A DNA stretch of 64,000 nucleotides from the NCBI GenBank assembly GCA_050084515.1, contig CM114272.1, positions 17,484,001-17,548,000 on the forward strand, written 5' to 3'. Within the stretch, counting starts at the first letter, position 1. Each line of letters begins with the position of its first letter. The notes beneath the pieces are model-generated. The model saw nothing but the letters and a program-made list of their open reading frames with translations, was not told where the DNA came from and searched no databases. This DNA comes from Blasia pusilla (taxonomy: Eukaryota > Marchantiophyta > Marchantiopsida > Blasiales). The translations under genes were made by a program, and so were the position numbers. Positions 22,009-34,300 of the stretch are shown one piece after another.

Positions 22009-22540
22009 TTATCACAACTTAGTTAGTCGACATGTAGAGTTCTATCTCGTTGTTGGCAAAGAGGGTCAATGAGTTGTTTGGGTGTAACTTTTTCCTAAGG
22101 TGTCGGATCAGGTTGACAACAAGTCCGTTGAGTCAGGAGCGTTGTCACATCTTAGTTAGCCGACAAGTAGAGTTCTATTACCTTGACGACATAAAGGGTC
22201 ATCGGGCTATTTGGATGTAACTTCATCTTGAAGTGTTAGATGAGATCGATGACTAGTCTGTTATGCTACAAAAATCATTTCTAAAGATTTATTTATTTTG
22301 GTCTTTGTCAATTAGGTGAACTATTGGCTAGGCCAAAGGTCACTTGGTAACTTATGTACTTAGGTTACCATTGGAAAGAGTATTTTTGGACGAATAGCGG
22401 TTGGCTCTTCTTAAGGCTATAAGAGAGGGAGATGGCTTTATCAAGGGATATTTCTCATGTTGGGCCTTTGTAGCACATATGTTGTTTGTGTGTGTGTGAA
22501 CTAGGGTGCTAGCATCGGGATTCCCTCATAGCAGAGGATG
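22009..22540 (+). repeat. Subtype 2 LTR with tandem duplication of its start
   Basis: The LTR proper starts TGTCACATCTTAG at 22143 and shares ggctcttctt, gatggcttt, catgttgggcc and gggtgctagcatcgggattcc with other subtype 2 LTRs. Its first 130 bp or so are tandemly duplicated just upstream (22009-22140). Around 22540 the match switches to the opposite strand (ccactcttaaatctacattgg), indicating a small inversion or rejoining. Confidence 0.65.
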
Positions 22541-24245
22541 CAACTCCACTCTTAAATCTACATTGGCATATCGAGTTTTGAGAGCGGTTGGGTTAGGGCT
22601 AGGGTTAGAACAACTCCATAGATCATAGGAACTTGGTATAGATGGATAGGAATTGCCACGCATAGGGTCATGTAGAGTCTGGAGCGGGGTTGAGTAGGTA
22701 GTGTCGTGAAGTCGAAGCCCGAATGTGGATTGAAAGCGCAAGGCAGATGGCAAGAAGGCGTGGCCGTATGAGCGACAAAGACGCAAGTCACGATTGTTAG
22801 GAGGGCATGTATTAAAGCTATCTGGGTTGTAGTATAAGGTGGGTAGATTACTGATGTGATGTAGACACATGCATAGGAAGGTATGTAAGAGCCATCTGAA
22901 GGTCAGCCATGTACTAATGGACGGAGGCGTCAATAGGTGCATGGATAAGACTAGGTGTGAGTAGAGAGTGCCAAGTGTTGCCACAAAAGGTAAGCATGAG
23001 GAAGTAAGAACGGATGGAGTGACGCCATTGTTGAGGTAGGTAGCCTTGTGAAGGAAGTGCCACACAGAGGTATGTAGGTCAAACGAAGGTTGGAGGGGGT
23101 CAATTCTAATTGCCAAGATGGTTGAAAGAGAAGGAAGCCACATGCAGGGAGCGTGAGGACGTTTTCACTAGAGGGCTCCATAGGGAAGCAAGATTGATGC
23201 AATAAAGCCATGATGGAAACGCTTATCCAAGGATGGACACGGGCAGGTGAGCATGTGATGGAGTTTAAAGAGCATCGCACTTGAAAGTGGATGTTATCTT
23301 GGATCTAGGATGTCGATTTCACGTGGTGATGCAGGATGACAAAGCATTTTTGGTGTTGCTAGTGATACAACGATCTTCCGTTGATCTTAGCTGTATTCCA
23401 ATATGGAGCGAGACTTGATTCAGAGTAGGAGTCATAACTTGTGGAAGGTATACTGATGGAGTTATTCCATTGGGAGTATGCATCTACCACAATCATGCCA
23501 ACAAAGAAGGATATGTATGGCAATTGGACGGATAAGAAGATGTGCGGAGATTATCGCCTTATCAATTGACATCCTTTAATGCTCCCACTCTACAATTGCA
23601 TCCTTTTCCGATTATGGCATTAGATTAATTGGCGGAGTCTAGACTTTGTGGAACCTTTGCCATTGATGGGCATCATCACAAGTACATTTTGGTCATGGAG
23701 GAGTATCTCTACAAGTAGATAGATTTGGTGGCACTACTATACAAGGTAAGGAAGGGCACCGCTTATGCGTTTCAAGATTGTATGCTTTGTCATTTCGCTT
23801 TGTATCTCGATGCGCAACATCGAGATACGTTGAGATATGCAACTATTGAGAGAGGTGGTTATCGAATGATGATCTGGAGGTTTCACCATGAAGACTATGT
23901 ATACTTATACGAGACGACACCCACGACGTTGGATGTCACAATAAGGCACACCATCTTGAGAGTGCGTGAGGTATTTTCATTCGTTGTTCTCTTATTAGAC
24001 GAACATAATGATATAGTTTGGAAGAATCATGTGTGTAACTATGCACCATATTACCTTCCTAATATTGATGATACAATAGATCCGAGCTTAGCAATAGTTC
24101 CTACATGCTTGTGTGGATCTGCTCGTGGTGCCGTCACCATGCTTAGTTTGTGATGGATATTTGAGAGGGTGGCATATGGCATGTCTAATACCACCTCTCA
24201 TTATGGTTCCTCGAGGCCGATGGATGTGTCCAAGATGTACATAGA
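22541..24245 (+). mobile_element. Ty3/gypsy copy D, internally deleted
   Basis: After an unrecognisable segment (22575-23280), a short stretch at 23284-23340 matches the C-terminal DNMT part of copy C (copy D: gatgttatcttggatct). Reverse transcriptase remnants follow (23460-23570, with MPTKKDMYGNWTDKKMCGDYR). A deletion then joins to the integrase start (23575-23780, RSLDFVEPLPL), and the integrase C-terminus and PHD tail follow (23815-24243; LVCDGYLRGWHMAC in a shifted frame). Stops and shifts are frequent. The internal end cctaatcactagc occurs near 24410. Confidence 0.78.
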
Positions 24246-24546
24246 GTAGATGTCAAGTAGTCATAGATTTAGACTTATGTTAGTCATATGGATGATAAAA
24301 AGGCGACTAAAGATGGGGCCACATGAGCACCCAACTTTTTTGCTCTTGTCTTCTTGGGGACGAGTGTCATGATAGATAGGGTTAGATGGCTATCTGGAAT
24401 TATAGGAACCTAATCACTAGCAAGACTTGTATTAGTGACATGGATGACAAGAAGACGACTAAGGATGGGGTCAAATGAGCACTCAACCTTTTTGTCTTAG
24501 CCTCTTAAGGATATCTGTCATAATATGTAGGGGTAGATACCTATTT
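24246..24546. other. Remnant of gypsy post-coding region
   Basis: The segment contains two partly repeated stretches (gatggatgataaaaaggcgactaaagatgggg near 24289 and gacaagaagacgactaaggatgggg near 24437). Both match the non-coding 3' internal region of copy A (about 2217-2250). No open frame. Confidence 0.55.
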
Positions 24547-24845
24547 TTTGCACATACACATTGTTAGTCACATCCACATCACACCACACAGATCTTCTCA
24601 ACACAAAGGTAGATTCACACACATACAAAAATGAAATCATGCATATACATCAAAATGTCACAACAAAATCAAATGAAAAATAGCATGTCATATACCTAAT
24701 CACACAAGGCTTGAAACTCTCCCTTGAACTCAATACCCTGGTCAGTCAACACCTCCGTCAATCTTTGCATATCTCAACGTATCTCGATGTTGAGCAATAA
24801 CCAAGTTCTTGAATGCCACGACATATTTGGTGTAGTAAGAACTAT
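24547..24845 (-). mobile_element. Minus-strand gypsy fragment: LTR end plus integrase scrap
   Basis: 24547-24668 matches the LTR end in minus orientation (gcacatacacattgttagtcac). Next to it, 24690-24840 matches two separated pieces of the integrase of copy C, joined by a deletion (tcacacaaggcttgaaactc and tctcaacgtatctcgatgttgagcaa). No coding capacity remains. Confidence 0.6.
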
Positions 24846-24889
24846 GTGCATGATAATTGTTGTGTAATTTATATGGGAGTAGAGAGCAT

Positions 24890-25496
24890 CTACTTGACAT
24901 ACCTAGAGAGGTCAGAGGTCAATCAGAGCAAGTTGAAGATATGTGAAACTCAAATCTATAGATTTCCTCCAATTTAGGGTCTATTTGGAGAAACTTACTT
25001 TTCTTAGTAAGTCTTATATATTGGAGATGGTTGAATTCTCCTTTTGGAAGGTGTCTCTTGATTGACTCTAAATAGTTAGGTTTGGAGAGGTGACATGTAT
25101 GTATATGTTACCAAGCTTGGTAACATGTGCAATCACCAATGAGAGGGAAAGGGTATATTATACCTCAAAGGAAGAGAGCTTAGGAGTACATTCTCTTTGT
25201 TGAACCTCTTTTCATGAGGCGGTGAAGCTATGCTTCTTGCCTTCTAAGCAATCTTAAGCCTTTCACTATGGGATTGGGTTTGATTTGAGATAGAAGAGAG
25301 CTTTGTAGTGATAGAATGTTGTTGTAGTTCAAATTCATTGAATAACATTTGATATATGATTGTGGGTATTTGGCTAAATACACAAACGATCAAGAAAAAT
25401 CAAAGTTTTTCATGATTGACTGCGGTTTCCATATTGCTGAGCTCGTTGGACTGTGACAATAACGTGTGTTGTGTAGCAATGTGTGTAAGCATAATA
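24890..25496 (+). repeat. Subtype 1 LTR, plus orientation
   Basis: Matches the copy A LTR through gggtatattatacc, the adjacent gagagcttag hairpin region, and catgaggcggtgaagctatg, and ends near gtgtgttgtgtagcaatgtgtgtaag. Boundaries are approximate because both termini have decayed. Confidence 0.6.
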
Positions 25497-27130
25497 TGGA
25501 AGAGCCATATAAAATTACAAAGAAGATAGAAAAAAATCCTGCTAAGTTTTTGGAAGAAAGAGCAAAATACATTACATTCGTAAAAGAACATGGGGAACCT
25601 ATGGAAGTATAAGGAAGGGAACTTAGAAGACCAAGAAAGACTAAGACCACAACTCGTTGTGGCCATACCCTTCCTTTCTTGACCACCGCCTTTGCCTCAC
25701 CTTCCTTTCTTGACCACCGCTTTAACTTATGCAAGCAATCAAGGTTGCTTTGCCTCACCTCGCACTCCGTTCCAATTCCGATTTTAGAGCGTAAAATTTT
25801 CCAAAATTTTAATAATTTTTGGATGCCTCAAAATTTTTTTATGAAATTACATAAAATTGTAGGAACCTTGATTACTTATGCAAGTAATCAAGGTTCCTAA
25901 ATAACCTTGATCCCGTGCAAGCAATCAAGGTTCCTAAATAACCCTTTTTCCCATTTTTTCACAACTTCTTTATCATTTGATAAATATTTCTACACAAGAT
26001 AACAAATAAAATAAAATTGAGCAAGAAAAATTCAAAGTATATATTTATCCAAACATAACATCTCGTGGAGCGAATCTATAGTATTAAGCAAACCAGTCCG
26101 TTCCATGGATTAAAGGGAAGGAGATAATTAAGTTAAATGGCGGATTTTAGAGACGTAAAATTTTCATACTTAGTAATTGTACAAAATTTTAATAATTTTT
26201 GGATGCACCAAAATTTTTAGAAAATATGAAATTACATAAAATTGTATTGAAATGATTAGTAGAAAAGTGTACAATAGAGAAAATAAAGGTAGGATTTCGA
26301 GTACATATTGTGCTAACACTACTTTGTGCACTTTCTTGATTTTGTAGATAACTTAGATCTTTTCAAAAATTTATAACTGAGAATTCATCTTAATAATTGA
26401 ATTTCCTTTGAAAACTGCAAATTCCAATGTATGAGGAGTGGTGGACATAAGTAGAAGATAAAACCTTGAACTTTCCCACCCATTTGCTTGGCCCTCTTTC
26501 CTTCTTGCTAGCTAGTGCCCCCTATGTACAATCTGAAATTAACCCTGCTAAATGTCCATTTGAATTGAGTTATCTTATTGACTTAGACAACTATCAATTC
26601 TACTAAAAGGGAGATAATTCCAAAATGATTACGGAATCTCCATTAATGACTTCACCTTCATCCTCTTCTAGGAGGTCATTTGTTATAAATCCAAATATAG
26701 GGACAATTTTTTAATATCAATTTGGGATTGTATAACAAATTCCTTTCAGTAGAAGTCATTATCATCCTGCCGACATTAACTCTAAAACTATAATTTTTTT
26801 AATTCTTTTAGCATTTAGGCCTTAATGCAAATTAACAACTTCCTTTGAATAGAAGTCATTATCATGCAGCCACATAGGCCTCGATGCAAGTTACTGGTAA
26901 GGGAGATTCCTTGTTATTGAGGGGCCGCACACTAGTTCCTTATGTGGCAAGCTAGGCACACGTTCTCAAGACATCAATTAGGAGTCAAAGAGAACGTCAT
27001 AATAGCATAGTTTCAGTTCTTTATAAATGACGTTCATAATGTTAAATACAATTCATCGGAATTTAAACCCTCTACTAATCTGGCCGGTGTAATCTATTCA
27101 TCTTTCCAGGTCAACCTTCTTGCCCCAATA
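25497..27130. other. AT-rich repeat-containing DNA, no gene
   Basis: Features seen are a 38-bp foldback at 25861-25898, repeated caatcaaggttcctaaataacc words (25886 and 25921), and two copies of an AT-rich block (25785-25860 and 26145-26250, sharing aaaattttaataatttttggatgc). There is also a direct repeat around agaagtcattatcat (26751 and 26853). A possible Helitron-like start (TCTATAGTATTAAG) lies at 26076. No open frame shows a domain. Confidence 0.45.
25861..25898. repeat. Perfect 17-bp inverted repeat
   Basis: Arms aggaaccttgattactt and its exact complement are separated by atgc. Parts of the arm recur downstream at 25921-25936 as a direct repeat. Confidence 0.85.
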
Positions 27131-28389
27131 GGGTACTTGAAAGGGTGAAACACTAGATGCTACGTTTCACCCTTTTCGGTGACAGCGGGCATCACCGTGA
27201 CAGCGTGGAAAAAATACACGGAAAGTACGATCTACATAGTTTGCGTCTTCAAGGCCCTTTCCCGCACGTCGATGGAAAAGTCGCATCTTCCCGTAGCACT
27301 TACTAATGCAGCCTCCGCTGGACTGCTTACCACGAAGCAAAGCCACACAAATCGTCTACGTAAATCGAATCTACGATACTCCCACTGGGTCTGCCCACTT
27401 GTAACAAGGTACGGTGGTCTTCAGATGGAGGTAGTGTCTGCGCTTCAAAGATAGTCCCGAGGTATGAGTGAACCGTGAACTAAACTCCAGGAAGACTTAA
27501 ATAATGTTTAAGACGTAAATTGTAAACCCTCCACAATTTCTTACGGTGTCGACCTGACGGGAAAGAAAATTGACTCAGCCGTGCTGTTGCATGGAGGAAT
27601 CTAGAGATGTTGATGGATAGGACGGCCCGCGACTGGCGCCACCGAGAGACATGCTTGCAGAACAGGGACATGGAATCCACGACTGCAGCTTGAATCGAAG
27701 ACTACTTAACACTACGATGATTTCAACTCGTACACGGACGATCCGGATTTTAGTACGCTACGAATTCAATGATTGTAGTTGAAGACTATTCTAGAAAACC
27801 AACACTCGGAATCCACGCACGATTTCCACTCGGTCTAGTGCTATCTGTTATTCCGAAGCGTGCTGCGCGTTTAGAGTTCCAGAGTTTCCAACGCAGTCAC
27901 AGCCAAAATTGAAAAGTCGAGAAACTCTACACTCCCTTCTCCATATCGTGAATCGCTACAGACGAAAATCCAGGGGTGGGGGTCGGACATGTCAAACGAG
28001 CGTTGCTGTCTGCGACGGAATAGGTTCCAACTCTGACGTGGGCTTGTGGTTTCCCTCCACACTCGCGTCTTTGCCTGAACCCCTCCGCTCCGATTTCGAT
28101 CCACCTGCATAAAATACCATGGCAGAGCAGATGTCTCACATCACTGAAGTGCAGATGGAGGGCTACGGGATCGCAATCTCTACAGGGCATTAATTCGCTT
28201 ATTTAGTAGGATGGGCATGCTTACGACACCACGTTCCGAACGACGTACTTCAAGGTCACGACAAAGTCAAATGCAAGCTCTCCTCTCTTTCATTATCAGA
28301 TTATCTAGATAACATACAACATCTCAAACCTCCAGCTCATTAATTCACAACCAAATATCATCTAACAAATTAGGCGGTAGGCGTAACCA
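27131..28389. other. 3' flank of ACA gene, no gene recognised
   Basis: The base composition is fairly balanced, with short overlapping frames on both strands (27179-27454, 27871-28190). None shows a recognisable motif. An imperfect 13-bp inverted repeat (gaaagggtgaaac) spans 27139-27176. The part next to 28389 should include the 3' UTR of the Ca2+-ATPase gene. Confidence 0.35.
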
Positions 28390-31300
28390 TTACTCACCTT
28401 CAGCATCTTGAGAGCGACGTGACTCGACTAGGGTAGATAGTGTTTTGGCAATGTTTCGACTTTTCCTCCTCCAGTTTATTCTGATCCGTCGAGTGTTCAC
28501 AAACGGCTTTTCGCGAACAGGAATGAACTTGATGACGAATCCAAGAGGCCAGCTGTGACGGGCAATAAGTTAAAAGAGTGTTTCGTCCAAGACTGAAAAT
28601 TCCACGAAAGCCTTAACAGATCTAACAACGGTTGCTACTTGCGTGCATCGCTTGTGGACGAGGCATCTCCAACTGCAAAAGTAGCTTAATACGTCAGGCA
28701 AACTGCTCATAGAGTTAACGTCAGAAAAGATTGTCTGGAAAAGTCTCACCTTATGGCTCCAATAGCAACGCAGATAAGCCACTCGGGTGCCGTGAGGGCT
28801 ATTGTTGTCGCAAACTTTGTCAAAAACTGAACGATGATAAACTGTTTCCACACATCAAATAATTCAAAATGACATTAATACCAATTTCGAGACGGGAAAC
28901 GAAATTCATTGCCGTTCACGTGATTACACGTCAAGGCTACTTGCACAATCAGGACAGGACTGAAAAGATTGAGAAGCATATTCGTACCTGGAAAATTATT
29001 TCAATTGTTATGATCCCGATGAAAAGATGATTCTTATGCAATCCCTCGAAGATGTTGAGCTTCTCCGGTCTTCTTGCGTTTACTTCATTAAATATCTGCT
29101 AGGGTAAAAGAGACTTAGAGCTTTACTTACAATGGGTAGATTCAATGAAAGCATTAAGGAACCCTTTGGACAAACATTACCGCTTTACCAGATACGAAGG
29201 ACACTACCCCTTGATGGAAAGGCTATTTCAAAGAACATTTTCTACCGTACATTACCATTCTTGAAATTGACCTTTCTCTATTCATATCTGAATTTTGCAA
29301 CCATGCACAGAAGAAACACGTACCTGGCAGAAAACGAAAGCATTGAATATCATGGTATTTTTAACCCTCAGGTTTTTTCCCGGCTCATCATAAGTCAATT
29401 TCAAGACGTTTTTCCCCGCGAAATTGAGCAGCAATAGAACTGTGATCTGATAAGTGGCCTGTCCATTCCAAAGATAAACACTTCAACATTTCCCTAGATA
29501 CGACCAAATACTCTAGGCTGCATCTAGCAGAATTTCGAAGTCACTCAGGATAACTTGTTCACGCATATGGTGCTTAAGCTCACTACCGTAGCACAATGGA
29601 TTGACCCTAGAGGTTAAGAACTCCCCTTCCAAGTACTTACTTGTCCGAACAAGTTCCGCCACATTATGTTCGTGATTAATGGCTCCCTGTTGCAAGAACG
29701 CACTGGAGTTCAGTTCAGAGAACTACACCAATATTAAAATTGACTCATTCATAACTCTAGAATAAATGATACCAGTAACGTTAATTCCTTCTCTAGAGTT
29801 CAAGATCCGCATCTTCCACAATGTAGAAAAATAGAGTTGAACATACCTCCGGCCCACCGGGGTCTTGTCCATGAGGTCATCAGTTGGTGGTTCAGTTGCC
29901 AAAGCAAGGGCCCCCAGTGTGTCCATGATGAGATTAACCCACAGGAGCTGCCATGAGAGTAACAGTCGTAAATTACAAAGTCTGAATTTCTCCCAAGTCA
30001 ATGAGCATGCAAGCAATGAACTCATCCAACCTATGAACTGGGTTAAATTTTTTATCATTGTTTCTCAGGAACACTCGAAAGGTTTCTTTGACAGGCTAGC
30101 TAAACAAACTCGCAAATATGGAGAAGAACTGCGGTGAAAATCTTTTACCTGCACTGCAGTTAGTGGCACTTCTCCAGATGATACAGCAGTCACAAAGTTG
30201 ATGACTAGGGCTGTCACATTCACTGTGAGCTGAAATTGAATGAACTTTTGAATGTTTGCATATACAGATCTACCCCACCGAACCACCTGGAAGAGCAGCA
30301 AAATATAAAACACTTTAGGTAGATGCCATTAGGGATTTCCAATTCGAGCATACAATTCAACTGTCCTCCACTACCAAAGCAGTAGTGCCCTCATTGTGGC
30401 AAAACAGATGATATCATACCTTAACGATCGAGGCAAAATTATCATCCAGAATCACAATATCAGAACTCTCCTTTGCAACTTCAGTGCCCGAAATTCCCAT
30501 AGAGAGTCCAACATCAGCCTGTCATGGAAACACTTTTGAGTTAACTTTTAAAAAAGTTTTAGGTGTTTTACTCAACGATGTTGGTAACTACAAAGTGGAG
30601 GCATCCTACATGCAGGAAATTGTCACCCCACTCTCCATATGCATTCTACACGTGGTGGAATATCGATGTGTAAAAGGCAAATGTGTTCTTTCTAGCTTTA
30701 AAGCATTGTGGAGAGCTGGTTAACAGAGTAGCAAACCTCATGAAGAGCTGGGGCATCATTTGTGCCATCCCCAGTCACCGCAACCACCTCACCTCTTTCC
30801 TTCAAAGACTTGACAAGTAAAAGCTTATCTGATGGTGAAGACCTCGCCATTACCTGAGGTCATCAAGTAACAATTTAAGTTCAGAATGTGGTGGAATTCA
30901 TTATGCACAGGTAATCTTAGAACTTCAGCAGAAACTTTGAAAAATGACGTGATCATCGTAGAGATAACTACATCAATTTTAGGCAGATCCCTGTCCATCT
31001 GTTCTTTAGACCAAGTCCGGAACACTCGCCCTTCAACCACCATTCCATCTTTTGAAAGAATACCACATTCTTGAGCAATGGCCTTCGCAGTAAGAACACT
31101 ATCTCCAGTCACCATGCGGACCTGTAGGTTCAAAGTCAAATCATGAGGGTGAGAACTATACTTTCCCTACTTTCATGGATATGCACTTCGTTGGTTTATC
31201 TAATCTCGTAAGAGGTAATAGGCGAGGGTATCTCTTCCTCTGCCAGCTTGCCATGTCCATCAGGATTGCATGGAGATAGAAACCTTGCAATTCTTCCCTT

Positions 31301-34300
31301 CTCTACCCTCACTTCCTCAGTGTTGCTTTTTTTTATGCTCCATCTAATTTATTGTTCTAGCCCTAATCCACTTGCTACCCTTTCAGTAGTGTACATTTGG
31401 TCATCACAACACCACCACCCAAAGTCCCGTTTGTAAGAAACTAGACTAATGGCAAGAATCTATATTATTATAGTAGGCGTGATTCACAAGTAACTACAAG
31501 ACCAAATAAATATGTGAAGTTGAACTTACGAAAGGGAAGGCTGGAGGGTACATTGATTTTCGTTTATCCAAGTGAGGTGGGAAAGAAGAGAACTTTATTC
31601 ACAGATACAGAGGAAGGGGGAAAATCCTGCTTTCTTTTTCAAAATGAGAGGGAAGGGGGAGGTATTTATTTTTCCCTGCAAACTAGGGGATGGGGTGGAT
31701 TGTTTCCCAAATGAACAACGGAAGCATGGGGTGAGATTTTCAAATTAGGCGCAAGTTTAGAAAGGGGGAACAGGCTAACGACACTGAGACTTTCCCAAAT
31801 TGAAGATTTTTGTAAGATGTAATTTGCACAGGCATGCTGACTGGTATGAATTAAGTTGAAGACCCAGGTATAAAAAACCCGTCCAGAACCAGAAGTTGCA
31901 ATTTTTTTACATATGATACTCATTGGGGTGCTTTGGACTGATGAGGACTACCTGTTGAGGAAGATTACATAATGGACAAAATCCTTTTGAACACTCAATA
32001 CAACACCAACAGACAAAAAATAGACTAAGCCCGACAAGAATCATTAAGGAGCCCATACCTTCACTCCAGCTGCTTGACACTTTTGAACAGCCTCTTGAAC
32101 CCCAGGTCTACATGGATCCTGCAAAAGACATAAGGTATATTTGATTTATTCCCGAAAATGGACTAAAAACTACATGTGCCCAGGTGTGACGGTGAGTTAC
32201 GCTTTATCATTCCAGTGCCAATCATTTGAGAGCCACAGATAATGACCACACAATCTTCAAGAAGAGCCGGTAAAATGAAGTTACTGACTGGGATTTGCCA
32301 GTTTCAAAGTGGTGATTGGCAAATACAAATCCCATATTAAAACCAATTGTTTAGCACTTATACGATTTTTTTAATTCATATTAATTAAAAATCGTGGTTC
32401 TTTGAGATGAGAATTTCAGGAGGACCTCACCTTAATACCAATCACAGCCAAAAGAATGAGTTTCGTGTCTGGAATCTTCCACTTGCGGAGATCTTCTTCC
32501 TTCTCAGGAACATCAGCAGGGTTCAACACCTTATAGGCAAAAGCAATGCACCGCAAGCTTGCTGCAGCCATGCCCTCAATGTTGTTTTGAAGCTCTTGTC
32601 TCTGCTCAGCAACCAATACAAATAGAATCATTACCACTATAAACTGAATATAAAGTCCTAAGTTCTTGTGGAGAGCTTCTATGCAGAGACAGGAAGAGAG
32701 AATTCCACGCCTCGGATGAGACTTCTTGCAGATAAAACATGATGGCAAGCATTCCCATGACCCTCTTCAAATCCGAATTCATACACTTACTGGATGGGAT
32801 TGCAAGGAAAACTAATATTCAGGTCTGAGTGGTTAACCAACATTCATTCCTTCTTTATCAAGTCAGGAAGCCTGATTATCTCTGAAGTTACTTAACATCC
32901 AGCCAACTGTGATAGACTGACCGTTTCTACTGTCATCGGCTTGGTTGAGCCATCAACATCGATCCATTCTTCACTTTGATCTAGAATCATTTCAGCTGCA
33001 CCTTTCCAATGCGCGTCAATTTTTCCACTGGCAAGCTGTAAGAAGAGCAGAAGGCTTGAGAATAGACAACCTCACAGAACAAACAATTAATCAAATGTAA
33101 CAAATACATCTACAACGCACTGTCTTTCCTACCATGCCAGACAGAACAATGAACAGACTTTATGGGCCACCATGGCTCCAATTCATATTCAGGACAGACT
33201 TTCTACTCATTCTAGACCAAAAATCAGTTTTGGTATTCAAGCTTACTTTGACAGCAACACCGGCTCTTTTCTTCTCTGAGTTGAAAGTTTCCACATGAAC
33301 AAGTGATGTTTTGCACTTTATTTCCTCAAAATCCATACCAATCTGCACAAAAAGTTTGACAATCCACATGAACTAAATAAGAAAGTCAGATACCACCCAT
33401 GAAGACTCAAACTCAGATTTATAATTCAGAGGCTAATCGGGAATTACTCAGCAACGGCTCAAGATGCACATTGAAAACAGGTGCAGATGCACATTACTCG
33501 TACCTTTACTCCCCAGGCAAGCCCTGCAGATTCTGTTGGACTACCAGAAATCTCTGCGTCCCCACCATCCTATGGTCTCACATTCGATTAAGGTGTGAGT
33601 AAATGCAAGAAGAAGAATGAAAAACTGAATGTCTCAGGCTTAGCAATTAGATTGACTTATGTTTGTGCAGATCAAGGACTGAAAAGTTTCCACTCATTAC
33701 CTTAGGCATATAGACACTGCCACTGCTATTTTGGCAAATACCAGTCAGGAGTGTACTGTAGGTCTCAGATGGTATATTCTTCACTGCATCCTCAGAATCT
33801 ATTATCTTACCTGCAACCCATGCCTTAACAACATTCATCTGCAATGACGATGTGAAAAAGTTAAGACCTATTGAGGTCCGCTTCCTGGCGGAATGGAAGA
33901 ACCTGCAGTTCGGAAATTGTACAACAGTTCGTGATGCATTTTGTGAAAAATCATGACGAAAATCCCTGGACAGTATGTTATTGAGAGTTTCAGTTTTGTC
34001 CCTGCATCTACTTGGAATCCACTCCCTGTCGGAACAAAATAACTTGCTGTTCAGAATATGAACCCCACCTAACTATTGTGTCCTGCAAAAAGTCATGACA
34101 AAGGTCCTTAGAAAGTACCTTATTAAGTGTCAGAGTTCCTGTTTTATCGCTGCATATAGTTGTTGCAGATCCCATAGTTTCACATGCTGCTAAGTGCCGA
34201 ACCTGCCACAGACAACAGATTAATATGGAGTAAAGGAGAACCTATGTGATTTATAAGCACTCGTCTAACTCAATATCAACGTTAGGTAGATCCACCACAA

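Noticed and set aside
22526-23143. 205-codon minus-strand open frame
   Set aside because: It begins in unassigned DNA and its 3' end enters LTR-like sequence. Its composition (Leu/Ser/Pro/His-rich) fits an antisense frame of a purine-rich strand, and no domain is seen.
30484-30723. Plus-strand frames across the ACA locus as separate genes
   Set aside because: They are antisense shadows of conserved minus-strand exons and their introns.
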